This document shows, one piece after another, positions 8,688-17,435 of a stretch of DNA of 64,000 bases. The translations under genes were made by a program, and so were the position numbers. Location: NCBI GenBank assembly GCA_965200235.1, contig OZ241339.1:2728001-2792000 (forward strand). Direction: 5' to 3'. The notes under the pieces were generated by a model that was given only the letters and a program-made list of their open reading frames with translations, did no database searches and was not told the origin of the DNA. Within the stretch, counting starts at the first letter, position 1; each line of letters starts with the position of its first letter. Source of the DNA: Azotimanducus chitobiosivorans. GTDB lineage: Bacteria; Pseudomonadota; Gammaproteobacteria; Pseudomonadales; Azotimanducaceae.

Positions 8688-9223
8688 CTGTCAGCCTCCA
8701 ATTTGGCCGCAAGGTCAAGAATTCCATCCTCGAACGTCTCGATTCGACGTAGCTGCGAGGGCTTCTTTGTCAACTTGTAGGAGGCATTAGCACCCTTCTC
8801 CATAGTAACGAGGCTCCCAGCCTTTCCAGTTGTGATTTCAGCCTTTGTCCAGCATTCATAGTGGATGCTGTCAGGGGATATCCCCAAGCACAATACTGCA
8901 TCGTATGGGCGATGATACCGAATATGGTTAAATTGGAACGCTCCGCCCACATCCTCAGTTGCGGTCTTGAGTTCAAACGCAACTCCCTCGATCTTTATAT
9001 CCCAAGGCGAGACATTTGACCGCCTTCCGTCTCTACCAAGCGGAAACTCGCAATCGAATTCAATCAGTTCGCAGACACGCTCGACGAACTCCTGTCCCAC
9101 CTTGCCCACCAGCGAATTTGACACGCGCTTGATCTTCTCGAATGGTGCGTCGCGCCACTTGTCAGAGTCCGAGTGGCTCGCCAGCACTTTCAGTAGAAGG
9201 TCGTTGTAGTTGCGACTACGCAT
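8684..9223 (-). CDS. Probable type II restriction endonuclease, PD-(D/E)XK fold
   Basis: About 179 residues from the ATG at 9223, which overlaps the methyltransferase stop (ATGCGTAG). A PD-(D/E)XK-like active site is visible: PWDIKIEG, then FELKTATE, giving D-x9-E-x-K spacing, preceded by a helix with a conserved Gly-Glu (GKVGQEFVERV). It is expected to cleave DNA at the site protected by the adjacent adenine methyltransferase. An upstream in-frame start at 9325 would add 34 residues inside the methyltransferase gene and looks wrong. Specificity is not readable. Assignment as the cognate nuclease rests on the fold motif plus the immediate neighbourhood. Confidence 0.7.
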   Translation of the reverse strand: MRSRNYNDLLLKVLASHSDSDKWRDAPFEKIKRVSNSLVGKVGQEFVERVCELIEFDCEFPLGRDGRRSNVSPWDIKIEGVAFELKTATEDVGGAFQFNHIRYHRPYDAVLCLGISPDSIHYECWTKAEITTGKAGSLVTMEKGANASYKLTKKPSQLRRIETFEDGILDLAAKLEADR

Positions 9224-10151
9224 CCGTGTAGCCAGCATCCGTGACGGCTTCCCTGATGTGGTACATGCTAATGTGCCGACAATTATGGGTTGCCAGATTG
9301 CTGTAGCGAGTCCAATCGGTGGCATTCAACAGTTGAGTCAATGTTTTTTTCTCTCTTTTCAAAACTACGCCATATCCGCACACATACCGAACAAGACTGA
9401 AATCTGGAACCAGTTTGGGCATATCGTCCCCGTAGAAAGTTCGCTGTAGAAACCAATCAGCCTCGTCCATTCTTGCCTGACCGCAGAGACGTTCCTTTCG
9501 CATGTCCACAGTAAACAAGTCAAGCCATGAGTCACATCTTTTGTTCGGTCTTTGGTTGTTCACGCCACGTTGCCATATCTGCCAAAGCGCATTGATTTTT
9601 GCGGGCTTTCCGTCTGGCATCACGAAGCTCCCATGAGGCAGCGTCTCACTGTGCATGAGACGCAGCCCGTCAACACGTTTCTTGGGACTGCCTTTCCCAT
9701 CACTTTGGAAGGCCATTGGAAGAATCATGCCGACGTAGTCGGCGAAAGTCGCTGCGTGATTCATGAATGTCAGCGCGAGCCATGCCCGATACCCAAATGG
9801 AGGGTTGCCAATGACCGCTATGCGGCTGGGCTTGTCTGGCCGCCATTCCAGGAAGTCCATTTCCAGAAAATCGCTTCGCATCGCAACCAAATCTATTCCA
9901 GTGCGGCGGCCGTTCGGCAGAAGGTCGTAGAACGCACCTGAGCCAGCGCCCGGCTCGATAAAGCGATACCCTTCCACATCCGCTCCATCTGCTTGCATGT
10001 GGCTGACCAGTGAAGCATGGCAGTAATGGGCGATTTCTGGCTTGGTAAAGAACCTGTCAAGCCCGACCGTGTCGAAATCCACCCAATGGGGGATGAGCGG
10101 ATTGTTCGACCACAGGGCGTTGCGCGTCTGAATCGCCAGCGACTCGTCCAT
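9216..10151 (-). CDS. Adenine-specific (N6) DNA methyltransferase
   Basis: 311 residues. An N-terminal FFTKPEIA box, as in TaqI-type enzymes, precedes motif I (FIEPGAGSGAF, SAM binding). Then come an acidic motif II/III region (GIDLVAM, MDFLEW) and catalytic motif IV (VIGNPPFGYRAW), the NPPF signature of N6-adenine methyltransferases. The C-terminal ~150 residues probably hold the target-recognition part. With the overlapping PD-(D/E)XK gene it forms a compact type II restriction-modification unit, methyltransferase first, which suits protection of the host before cleavage. Confidence 0.9.
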   Translation of the reverse strand: MDESLAIQTRNALWSNNPLIPHWVDFDTVGLDRFFTKPEIAHYCHASLVSHMQADGADVEGYRFIEPGAGSGAFYDLLPNGRRTGIDLVAMRSDFLEMDFLEWRPDKPSRIAVIGNPPFGYRAWLALTFMNHAATFADYVGMILPMAFQSDGKGSPKKRVDGLRLMHSETLPHGSFVMPDGKPAKINALWQIWQRGVNNQRPNKRCDSWLDLFTVDMRKERLCGQARMDEADWFLQRTFYGDDMPKLVPDFSLVRYVCGYGVVLKREKKTLTQLLNATDWTRYSNLATHNCRHISMYHIREAVTDAGYTDA

Positions 10152-10153
10152 GT

Positions 10154-10336
10154 CTAGGCCGTCTGAACCTCTTTCGAAACTCCATTGAGCTCGTCATGTG
10201 AAGCCCTAAAGCCTGTGATGCAACGCACTAGCGCCGCCATGCGGTCGATGGTGTCGATGTCGCACTGCACCTTGCTCAGCAACATCACGCTCACTTCCTT
10301 TCTTCCGGTCGGCACAAAGTATATTGCCACACCCAA
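10154..10336 (-). CDS. Small ORF leading the restriction-modification operon
   Basis: Up to 60 residues; the more likely start is the ATG at 10285 (MLLSKVQCDIDTID...), giving 43 residues. The stop lies two bases before the methyltransferase start, the usual place for a control protein or leader peptide. However, the sequence shows no clear helix-turn-helix, so I do not call it a C-protein. It may be a real small regulatory protein or only a leader frame. Confidence 0.35.
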   Translation of the reverse strand: MGVAIYFVPTGRKEVSVMLLSKVQCDIDTIDRMAALVRCITGFRASHDELNGVSKEVQTA

Positions 10337-10368
10337 ATACTGTGAGGGTATCTGTTGATGGCAAGACG

Positions 10369-11127
10369 CTATTTGTCTCCGATGTCCGTTACTCCAACAC
10401 GAAACACGCCCGGTTCAATCCGCTCACCCACACGAAAATCCCGCCAGCGAACCTCGTTCTGCTTGACGCCGTTGTAGAAAAGCCTGACGAGACCGGGCTG
10501 CCGCCATGTGCTATCCGGCTTTGAGTAGAACTCGGAATAGACGCGCTGGTGCCAGCCGCGCGGCGTCTCGAATCCGACCATGAGGATTTCATAGCCCGTC
10601 TTGGCGATGCCGAACAAGGTCTCTCCACCAGTGGGGTCTCGCACCTGCACCATGAAGCTCGGCGCCGCGTCGACCGAGTCGTCGGGAAGGCGTGTCAGCG
10701 AGTAGCCTTCGTCGAGCGCATGGCGAATGACGCCGAAGCCGAAGTTCGACGCCCAGCGGCGACTGTCCGCTGGTTCCTTGCTCGCTTTGCCGTTCATCCA
10801 GGTTGTTTCGCCGTCGAAAGCAAGGTCAAACGCGACCACGCCGTTCGACGCACTGCGAATTCTCACCATGCCATCGGCGGCGTGCGCCGCGCGCTTCTGC
10901 GAAGGGTACACGCGCCACATCTCGTGCTGGTCGTAACGAGTCTCGGCGGTGCCGTCAAAGAAGGTCGATGTGCCGACGAGATAGAGGCTTGTGGGGCGCG
11001 TCCACGCCTCTCCGCCCGCGGCCGCGTGGGCGCGTTCAATGATCTGCCTTGCGCTCAGCGCGTCGCTTGCCGACGCGCCGCACGGGAGCAGCGCGAGCAG
11101 GCAGAATATGAGTCTACAGCGGCGCAA
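10369..11127 (-). CDS. Secreted hypothetical protein, last gene of the catabolic operon
   Basis: 252 residues with a clear Sec signal peptide (MRRCRLIFCLLALLPCGASAS, cut near residue 20). The mature part begins SDALSARQIIERAHAAAGG, a pattern seen in periplasmic LolA/outer-membrane-lipoprotein-sorting-like proteins, and then looks beta-rich. It overlaps the amidase gene by 14 bases, so it belongs to the same transcript. A periplasmic binding or sorting role is possible; no catalytic motif is visible. Confidence 0.7.
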   Translation of the reverse strand: MRRCRLIFCLLALLPCGASASDALSARQIIERAHAAAGGEAWTRPTSLYLVGTSTFFDGTAETRYDQHEMWRVYPSQKRAAHAADGMVRIRSASNGVVAFDLAFDGETTWMNGKASKEPADSRRWASNFGFGVIRHALDEGYSLTRLPDDSVDAAPSFMVQVRDPTGGETLFGIAKTGYEILMVGFETPRGWHQRVYSEFYSKPDSTWRQPGLVRLFYNGVKQNEVRWRDFRVGERIEPGVFRVGVTDIGDK

Positions 11128-12385
11128 GAGCGGCCGTGTCAGGGAAGAACGATGCGGCGCAAGCGCGAACTTCAGCGCCCCGAAGTCCGGTCACTTGGAG
11201 GCCAACTGGCAACTCAGATTCAGCGTTCGGCATCGGGATTGAAATGCTCGGCACACCGGCAAAGTTCGCGGGTAGCGTCATGTTCGGCGTGTCGTCGGGC
11301 GCCTCCTCGCCGACTCTCGGCGCGAGAATCGGAGCGGTGGGACTCAGAAGCAATCTTCCTGCGAAATCTCTTCGCAGTTGCGCACTCGCCTCGTCAATGA
11401 GCGCTTCGGCACGCACGAACTTCTCATCCGGTGCCTCGCGCGCCCAGTCGAGCATGGCACGGAACTCGTCGCTGAATCCTTGCGGGGATTCTCTTAAGGG
11501 GCCCGCGAACGTTTGCAACGCATCGCGCTCGCACAGCAACAGCCCCGCACGCCGCCATGCGCTCAAGTTCACCTGTCGCCAGTCAAGAGAATCCGCGCAG
11601 TCAATTCGCTCGAATGCGCTTCCCACTGCCGCCGCCAAACTCGAACCAATCTGCCACTTTGTGCAGGGCGGCGCAGAATTTGAGGCCTCCTCGCCAAAGA
11701 GCGCCACGACTGCATCGACATCCCTGACGCTCAGCGCATGCACGCCGATGTGGTCGAGTCGGGCAGACAGTTCGATCAACCCTTCGACCGGAATGGTGCC
11801 GTAGCCCGGCTTGTAGCCGACAATGCCGCAGAATGCCGAAGGCAGGCGCACCGAGCCCATGTCGTCGGTGCCGAGCGCGATTGGCACCATGCCAGCCGCG
11901 ACCGCCGCGGCGCTGCCGCCGGACGAGCCGCCGGGGATATGTGCAAGGTTGTGCGGATTGCGCGTGCGGCCAAAGTGCGGATTATCGGTGGTGATGCCGA
12001 GCGCAGCCTCGTGCATGTTCAGAATCCCCAGCGGGATCATGCCAGCGCTTCGTAGCATCGCCACGGCGCGCGCGTCGTCGTTCGCGGCCTGGGTGCTAAG
12101 CGCGCCAATGCCAGCATGCCACGGGCAGCCGCGAATCGCGATGTTGGCTTTGACGGCGAAGGGGATGCCGTCGAGCGGCGAGAGCGGCTTGCCGCGCGCG
12201 TAGCGCTCGTCGGCGCGCACCGCTTCAGTTGTCAAGGCTTCGCGCGGGCGTACGAAGTTGAAGGCGTTGATCGCCTTGTCAAACTGATCGATGCGATCAA
12301 GACAGGCGCCAAGAAGCTCGGTGGGCGTCGTCTCGCGATGCGTGAATGCCTGCACAGATGCGCTTGCGTCGGCCATCTGATTCAC
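11114..12385 (-). CDS. Amidase-signature family amidase
   Basis: 423 residues. It carries the amidase-signature Ser-cisSer-Lys triad: Lys in the GIPFAVKANI segment, the cis-Ser in PGGSSGGSAAAVAAG, and the nucleophilic Ser in GTDDMGSVRLPS. The order and spacing match the family, and the length is slightly below the usual 450-480. These enzymes cleave carboxylic amides to acid and ammonia or amine; the substrate is unknown. The start overlaps the CoA-ligase stop (ATGA). With a PuuE-like deacetylase at the start of the operon, it points to an amide- or ring-nitrogen-containing substrate (inference). Confidence 0.9.
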   Translation of the reverse strand: MNQMADASASVQAFTHRETTPTELLGACLDRIDQFDKAINAFNFVRPREALTTEAVRADERYARGKPLSPLDGIPFAVKANIAIRGCPWHAGIGALSTQAANDDARAVAMLRSAGMIPLGILNMHEAALGITTDNPHFGRTRNPHNLAHIPGGSSGGSAAAVAAGMVPIALGTDDMGSVRLPSAFCGIVGYKPGYGTIPVEGLIELSARLDHIGVHALSVRDVDAVVALFGEEASNSAPPCTKWQIGSSLAAAVGSAFERIDCADSLDWRQVNLSAWRRAGLLLCERDALQTFAGPLRESPQGFSDEFRAMLDWAREAPDEKFVRAEALIDEASAQLRRDFAGRLLLSPTAPILAPRVGEEAPDDTPNMTLPANFAGVPSISIPMPNAESELPVGLQVTGLRGAEVRACAASFFPDTAALAPL

Positions 12386-13743
12386 TTGAAACGTTCATCA
12401 ATCAATCGAATTGGCTTTTGCCTGCGCTCGACGTCTGTGAGCGATGCGGTTTCGCCCTTGCCGACAAGTTGCGGGAACACAGAGACTCCGAGCTTGGCCT
12501 TGAGCAGCGCCGCGATGCGTTGCTGCAGCGCCTCAGTAGCCGAGGTGACTTCAACAGTCACTGAAAACTCGCCCGCTGCACTCATGCGACAGACAAATTC
12601 ACCGAGAAATTCGGGCACTTCATCAAGCATTGGGCCAATGGCTTGCGGAAAGACATTGATGCCCTTGACCTTGACCATATTGTCGCCGCGCCCAAGAAAT
12701 CCGGCCATGCGTCGCAGTCCAAGACCGAGGCTTGATGCGCCGCCAAGCTCGCGTGACACGTCGTGGGTGTTGAAGCGGATGATCGGATAGACATCGTCCT
12801 TGAAAAGGCAGGTGCAAACGATCTCGCCTGCTTCGCCGAACTCGGAAGGTGTGCCGGCGTCAAGTGTGAGCAATTCGACGTAGTGCGCATCCTCCATGAG
12901 GTACAGCCCGTCGCGATCGGCGAACTCCGCGGCAACAAGGCCCGTGTCGCCGACGCCGTACCAGTCGAAGCACTCGGCGCCGCCCCAAAGATCAGAGATG
13001 CTCTCCTTGTCCTCGCGCCCCATCTGTCCGCTGATCATGCGGATCGAAATGTCCTGCATGAAGCCTCTCTCGGTGGCGACTTCGGCAAGGCGCTTGAGAT
13101 AGTCCGCAAAGCCGACGAGTACGGTCACGCCGAAGTCGCGCATGATCTCGACCTGTCGGGCCGAAGGCGTCTCAATACCTGTTCCTGCAGAGAGGAAGAT
13201 GGCATTGGTCCAGTGCAGGAACGCTTCGCGGATGTAGTGGCCGCCGTTGATCAGGCCGTGGCCGTAGACCGAATGCACGATGTCGCTCGCGCCGACGCCT
13301 TGCATTCGGTAGGCGCGGGCGAGCAGAAGATTCTGCGCTTCGCGCGACTTCGGGCCGAAGAGCAGCACCTGCGGCGTGCCGGTGGTGCCGCTTGTCGTAT
13401 GCAGGATCACGGCATCGCGAGCAGGGTCGGTGCGGTCGAAACCGCCGAAATCGCCAAATGGCGGATGCTCGGCGATGCTCGCCATAAGATCAGATTTGTC
13501 GAAGACCGGCAGCTTCGTAATGTCGTCAAGTCCTTGAATGTCGCCGGGCTCAATGCCTTTCGCCCCCCACAAGCGCGAATAGAACCCGGTCTGCCAGGCG
13601 CGCGCAACACAGCGCTTGAAGAGCCGGTCTTGACGCGCAAACATCTCATCGCGGCTCAGGTTCTTGGCACGCTCGATGAAGTCGTCGCCGATCGGATGGT
13701 CGGCGAGCAGTGCCTCGACATTGAGTGATTGCAGATAGCTCAT
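12382..13743 (-). CDS. Phenylacetate-CoA-ligase-like acyl-CoA synthetase (adenylate-forming)
   Basis: 453 residues. It shows the adenylation P-loop motif HTTSGTTGTP, a YGVGDTG motif equivalent to the A5 site, and a C-terminal IRFNTHD...GRGDNMVKVKGINVFP stretch typical of the PaaK branch. It should activate a carboxylic acid to its CoA thioester through an acyl-adenylate. PaaK enzymes are about 430-440 residues, so the length fits. Flanked by overlapping PrpD and amidase genes, it probably activates an acid freed or reshaped by those enzymes. The acid need not be phenylacetate. Confidence 0.88.
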   Translation of the reverse strand: MSYLQSLNVEALLADHPIGDDFIERAKNLSRDEMFARQDRLFKRCVARAWQTGFYSRLWGAKGIEPGDIQGLDDITKLPVFDKSDLMASIAEHPPFGDFGGFDRTDPARDAVILHTTSGTTGTPQVLLFGPKSREAQNLLLARAYRMQGVGASDIVHSVYGHGLINGGHYIREAFLHWTNAIFLSAGTGIETPSARQVEIMRDFGVTVLVGFADYLKRLAEVATERGFMQDISIRMISGQMGREDKESISDLWGGAECFDWYGVGDTGLVAAEFADRDGLYLMEDAHYVELLTLDAGTPSEFGEAGEIVCTCLFKDDVYPIIRFNTHDVSRELGGASSLGLGLRRMAGFLGRGDNMVKVKGINVFPQAIGPMLDEVPEFLGEFVCRMSAAGEFSVTVEVTSATEALQQRIAALLKAKLGVSVFPQLVGKGETASLTDVERRQKPIRLIDERFK

Positions 13744-15104
13744 CGTGCGTTATCCAAGCGTTCGCCTACGTCGCTGCACTGCCAGAGGCCGCCGCAAGCC
13801 GACACGAGCGCATCGGCGGCCTCGCACGATCGCAGGCAGTCTTCAAGTTTGCGGATGCTTTGTGCGTCTGACATTGGATGTTCCGGTGCGCCGAGCAGAT
13901 GCTCGACATTCGTTTCACGGCGTTCGCCGTCCTGCGTCACCGCAACGAGGCGCTGCGGCGTGAACGCCGATGGATCGTCGATATCGCTGGTGCGCACCTC
14001 TATCTTCTCAGCGATGGATAAGGTTTCAGCGTCGCACAGAGCCTTTGGCGAAAAGTCGTCGATTGTCACGCAATCATCGCGCAGAGCGCAGGCGGCGACG
14101 TACGGAAAGCAAAGCCGTGCGTAGTTGGCATTCATATCTTGGTGTGCGGGTCGGTTGACGAGTTGATTGATCAGCGGCGGCGCGATCAGCGTGGCGGTGT
14201 CGAGGTTCTCGGCACGCAGTCCGCGCCCGCGAAGCGCTCGCATAGCCTCGATGCCACCATGCGTCGCACGCCCGCTCGGGTAGGGCTTGATCGCCATTTC
14301 GCTGATGCGCCAAGGTGTGGCGATGCGCTGCAAGAGGCCGGTCGTCGATGCCTTCGATTCAAAGAGCGCGAGATAGCCGAACTTGCCAGCGATCGCTTGC
14401 TTGGCAGTGGGGATGCCTGTTTCGGCCAAGTCGGCCGCAATGAGTCCGGCGCGCGCGGCGTTCGCCAGCTGGATTGGCAAGGTCGGCATGCCTTCTTCGT
14501 GCGCTTGCATGGTGCCAGCGGCCGATGCAAGCGCATAGGCGAACGACCTGTTGGCGGTATCCACATCGAATCCGCGCAAAGACCCGATTGCCGCGGCAGC
14601 GCCAAAGACGCCAGTGGTGGCGGGCCTGAAGAAGGTGAGCGGCGCGTCCGCCGCGAGGCCAAGGGTTGCTGCGACTTCAACGCCGGCGATGAGCGCCGTC
14701 AAGAAACGCTGGCCGCAGACAGGTTCATTGTGCGTATCGATTTCGGCGAGCAAGGCGGCGACCGGTGCCGTTGCGACATGGGCGACCGCGGCTTCGTGCA
14801 CCGCGTCGAATTCGAGGCAGTGCATCTGAAAGGTGTTGATGAACGCAGCGGAAGGTGCGGGCAGGCGTAATTGCTCGCCGAGCACATGGCAGCGCTCTTC
14901 GCTTCCCCAACCGTGCACAGCAGACCAGAGGGCATCGCGATAGGGAGCGCGAGCGCCTGCAATGCCGATGGCGATGGTGTCGAGCACGATTCTCTCGGCG
15001 GCCTCAACGACATTCTTGGGGATGTCCGCGCTTGACGTGTCGCTGACGACTCGCGCAAGCGCATCTTGCAGACCGTCAGATGGCATTGCGGCCCTTGAGC
15101 GCAT
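13740..15104 (-). CDS. MmgE/PrpD family protein
   Basis: About 454 residues, or 448 if the ATG at 15086 is used, which reduces overlap with the CoA-transferase gene. The helical PrpD fold is evident from conserved segments such as RIVLDTIAIGIAGA, the His-rich HCLEFDAVHEAAVAH, ALIAGVEVAATLG and FRPATTGVFGAAAA, followed by KPYPSGRATHGGIEA. Members include 2-methylcitrate dehydratase and cis-aconitate decarboxylase, and many are of unknown substrate. There is no methylcitrate synthase or lyase next to it, so propionate metabolism is not indicated; a dehydratase or isomerase step on a CoA-pathway intermediate is more likely (inference). Confidence 0.88.
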   Translation of the reverse strand: MRSRAAMPSDGLQDALARVVSDTSSADIPKNVVEAAERIVLDTIAIGIAGARAPYRDALWSAVHGWGSEERCHVLGEQLRLPAPSAAFINTFQMHCLEFDAVHEAAVAHVATAPVAALLAEIDTHNEPVCGQRFLTALIAGVEVAATLGLAADAPLTFFRPATTGVFGAAAAIGSLRGFDVDTANRSFAYALASAAGTMQAHEEGMPTLPIQLANAARAGLIAADLAETGIPTAKQAIAGKFGYLALFESKASTTGLLQRIATPWRISEMAIKPYPSGRATHGGIEAMRALRGRGLRAENLDTATLIAPPLINQLVNRPAHQDMNANYARLCFPYVAACALRDDCVTIDDFSPKALCDAETLSIAEKIEVRTSDIDDPSAFTPQRLVAVTQDGERRETNVEHLLGAPEHPMSDAQSIRKLEDCLRSCEAADALVSACGGLWQCSDVGERLDNAR

Positions 15105-16245
15105 CGATGGCGGTCTCGCTGAGGCCCATTTCGCGTGCGAGGCACTCCGAATCGGCGCCGTAGGCGGGCAGCTTCAGATCGGGCGCTGCGGGTTCGCCCT
15201 CAAACTTGATCGGCACGCCGATGTGCGCATGACCGTCATCATCGCGCAGCAGCATTCCGCGCTTGTCTGTATGCGCATCGGCGAAGGCGTCTTTGAGCGA
15301 GCGGACGGGCGCCCAGCAGCAGTCGATCTTGGCGAGAAACGCCTCCCAATGCGCGAGCGACAGAGATTTGAAGGTTTCGCGGAAGAACGCCTTCAAGGGT
15401 TCTTGTTCCGGGCCGGGTTCAATGCCGGCATATGGCAGCAGGTCGGGGCGCTGCAAGGCATCGAGCAGGTTCTTGGCGAACTTCACCTCGGAGCCGCCGA
15501 TGACAAGGAACCGATTGTCTGCCGTCTCATAAATGCTGTTCATGGCCGCGCCGCCGAAGGAACGCATGGTCTTTGGGTCGGGGTCGGCGTTCTCGGCGAA
15601 CACCGGCCCGGTGACGTTGGGCGTCCACGCGAGCAGCGCATCGTACATGGAGATGTCGATATAGTCGCCGCGTCCGCTCTCGGTGCGGCGATAGAGCGCC
15701 ATCAAGATGCCAGCGAGCGCCATCAATGACGAAATGGCGTCGGCGCTCGGGATATTGGGCGCCGCGGGCTTGCCGTCTTCGAGGCCAAGGCCGAGCGCGA
15801 GCGTGCCAGCAAGGCCTTGGATGGCGAGGTCGTGTGCGGGGCGATCGCGCAACGGACCATCCTGTCCAAATGCCGAGATCGAACAGTAGACGAGCCTTCG
15901 ATTGACTTCTTTGAGGCGCGCATAGTCGATGCCGAGGCGCGCCACAACGCCTGGCCGAAAGGCCTCAATCAACACGTCGGCTGTGCCGACGAGCGACAGG
16001 AAGAAGGCGAGCGCCTCAGTGTCTTTGAGATTGATCTTCAGGCTGCGCTTGCCGCGCGCGATGTTTCGGAACCAGACCGGCACGCCGTCTTTGGTCCGAT
16101 AGCCAATCTCGCGTGTGGGTTCCCCGACACCGTTGGCGGGTTCCACCATGATGACGTCCGCGCCGTGGTCGGCAAGCATCATTGAGAGGTGCGGCCCCGG
16201 CAAAAACGCCGACAGGTCCAGCACTCTGATGCCTTCGAGTTTCAT
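15076..16245 (-). CDS. CoA transferase, family III (CaiB/BaiF)
   Basis: About 389 residues from the ATG at 16245 (MKLEGIRVLDLSAFLPGP), the typical start of the family. The frame is open 78 bases further upstream, but that would enter the acyl-CoA dehydrogenase gene. Conserved class III features: FLPGPHLSMMLADHGADVIMVEP, the FRNIARGKRSLKINLKD block, DVLIEAFRPGVVARLGIDY, and the catalytic Asp region around HDLAIQGLAG. It moves CoA between carboxylic acids. A ligase and a transferase in one operon allow two routes to activate the substrate. Confidence 0.9.
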   Translation of the reverse strand: MKLEGIRVLDLSAFLPGPHLSMMLADHGADVIMVEPANGVGEPTREIGYRTKDGVPVWFRNIARGKRSLKINLKDTEALAFFLSLVGTADVLIEAFRPGVVARLGIDYARLKEVNRRLVYCSISAFGQDGPLRDRPAHDLAIQGLAGTLALGLGLEDGKPAAPNIPSADAISSLMALAGILMALYRRTESGRGDYIDISMYDALLAWTPNVTGPVFAENADPDPKTMRSFGGAAMNSIYETADNRFLVIGGSEVKFAKNLLDALQRPDLLPYAGIEPGPEQEPLKAFFRETFKSLSLAHWEAFLAKIDCCWAPVRSLKDAFADAHTDKRGMLLRDDDGHAHIGVPIKFEGEPAAPDLKLPAYGADSECLAREMGLSETAIDALKGRNAI

Positions 16246-16247
16246 GC

Positions 16248-17435
16248 CTACGCGGGATTGCGCGCAATTTGCTGGCGGGCAATGATGATGCGCTGCATCT
16301 CGTTGGTGCCTTCGCCGATGCACATCAAGGGCGCTTCGCGATAGAGGCGCTCGATTGGATATTCTTTTGAGTAGCCGTAGCCGCCGTGTACGCGCATGGC
16401 TTCGAGGGCGTTGCTGACCGCGGCTTCCGAAGCAAAGTACTTGGCCATGCCCGCTTCCATGTCGCAGCGCTTCCCCGCATCGTAGTGCGCCGCGGCATCG
16501 AGGGTCAGCAGCTCGGCGGCGCGTGTGCGCGTCGCCATTTCGCCAAGTTTCAGGGCGATAGCCTGATGCTCGGCGATCGGTTTGCCGAAGGTGCGCCGCG
16601 TCTGCGCGTAGGCAGTCGCTTCGCTGAGCGCACGCTGAGCGATGCCGACCGAGCGCGAGGCGACATTAATGCGGCCAAGTTCAAGTCCGCCCACCGCCAT
16701 GTAGAACCCTTGCCCTTCTTCGCCGCTGACGAGATGGCGCTCGGCGTCAAGTCGATAGTCCTCGAATACAAGCTCCGCCGAATCAATGCCCTTGTAGCCG
16801 AGCTTCTCGAGCTTGCGGCCAGTGTCGAAGCCTTGATGGGGTGCGCCAGTTTCCGGGTCGAGCTTCGGCGCGATGAACATGCTCATGCCGCGTCGTGGCG
16901 GGTCGGCGTCCACATCGGTCTTGACGAGCAGCGCCACTGCGCCACCTTCGATGCCGTTTGAGATCCATGTTTTGGTGCCGTTGATGACATAGTCGTCGCC
17001 TTCGTGCGTGGCGCGCGTCGTGATACCTTGCAGGTCGGTGCCGGCATTGGGTTCGGTGAGCGCCAGCGCGCCGCGTATCTCGCCGGTGGTGAAGCGCGGC
17101 AGCCAGTAGCGTTTTTGCGATTCGGTGCCGAACTTCTCGACGATCATCGCCATCATCAAGTGCGAGTTGAAGATGCCGGTGAGCGACATCCATTCGGTGG
17201 AGATCAGCGTGACGATCTTCGAGTAGGTGGTGGCCGACAGCCCGAGGCCGCCGTATTCAGGCGAGATGGTGGCGCCAAAGAGACCGAAGGCCTTCATTTG
17301 CTCGACCATCTCGTGCGGGTAGACATCCTCGTGCTCCATGTCCATGACATGCGGCGCAACATCCTTCTCCACCCAACGGCCGATGGCATCGAGGATGGCT
17401 TGTTCTTCGCTTTCGTCATATTGCGGGCTGGTCAT
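16248..17435 (-). CDS. Acyl-CoA dehydrogenase
   Basis: 395 residues. It has all three parts of the family: an N-terminal helical domain (FGLFGATISPEYGGLGLS), a beta domain with ALTEPNAGTDLQG and TKTWISNG, and a C-terminal helical domain ending in the signature MRVHGGYGYSKEYPIERLYREAPLMCIGEGTNEM-type region, where the EGTNE Glu is the usual catalytic-base position. FAD-dependent alpha,beta-oxidation of an acyl-CoA is expected. It overlaps the deacetylase gene by four bases and is two bases from the CoA-transferase gene, so it acts in the same pathway. Confidence 0.93.
   Translation of the reverse strand: MTSPQYDESEEQAILDAIGRWVEKDVAPHVMDMEHEDVYPHEMVEQMKAFGLFGATISPEYGGLGLSATTYSKIVTLISTEWMSLTGIFNSHLMMAMIVEKFGTESQKRYWLPRFTTGEIRGALALTEPNAGTDLQGITTRATHEGDDYVINGTKTWISNGIEGGAVALLVKTDVDADPPRRGMSMFIAPKLDPETGAPHQGFDTGRKLEKLGYKGIDSAELVFEDYRLDAERHLVSGEEGQGFYMAVGGLELGRINVASRSVGIAQRALSEATAYAQTRRTFGKPIAEHQAIALKLGEMATRTRAAELLTLDAAAHYDAGKRCDMEAGMAKYFASEAAVSNALEAMRVHGGYGYSKEYPIERLYREAPLMCIGEGTNEMQRIIIARQQIARNPA

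Noticed and set aside
338..10336. Operon as a BREX, DISARM or Dnd system
   Set aside because: No PglZ, BrxL, helicase, PLD or Dnd proteins are present; the components do not match these known layouts.
12763..13728. 321-residue plus-strand frame opposite the CoA ligase
   Set aside because: Antisense of a clear PaaK-like gene; no recognisable motif.
13740..15104. PrpD gene as part of a methylcitrate cycle
   Set aside because: No PrpB, PrpC or AcnD neighbours; surrounding genes point to another CoA pathway.
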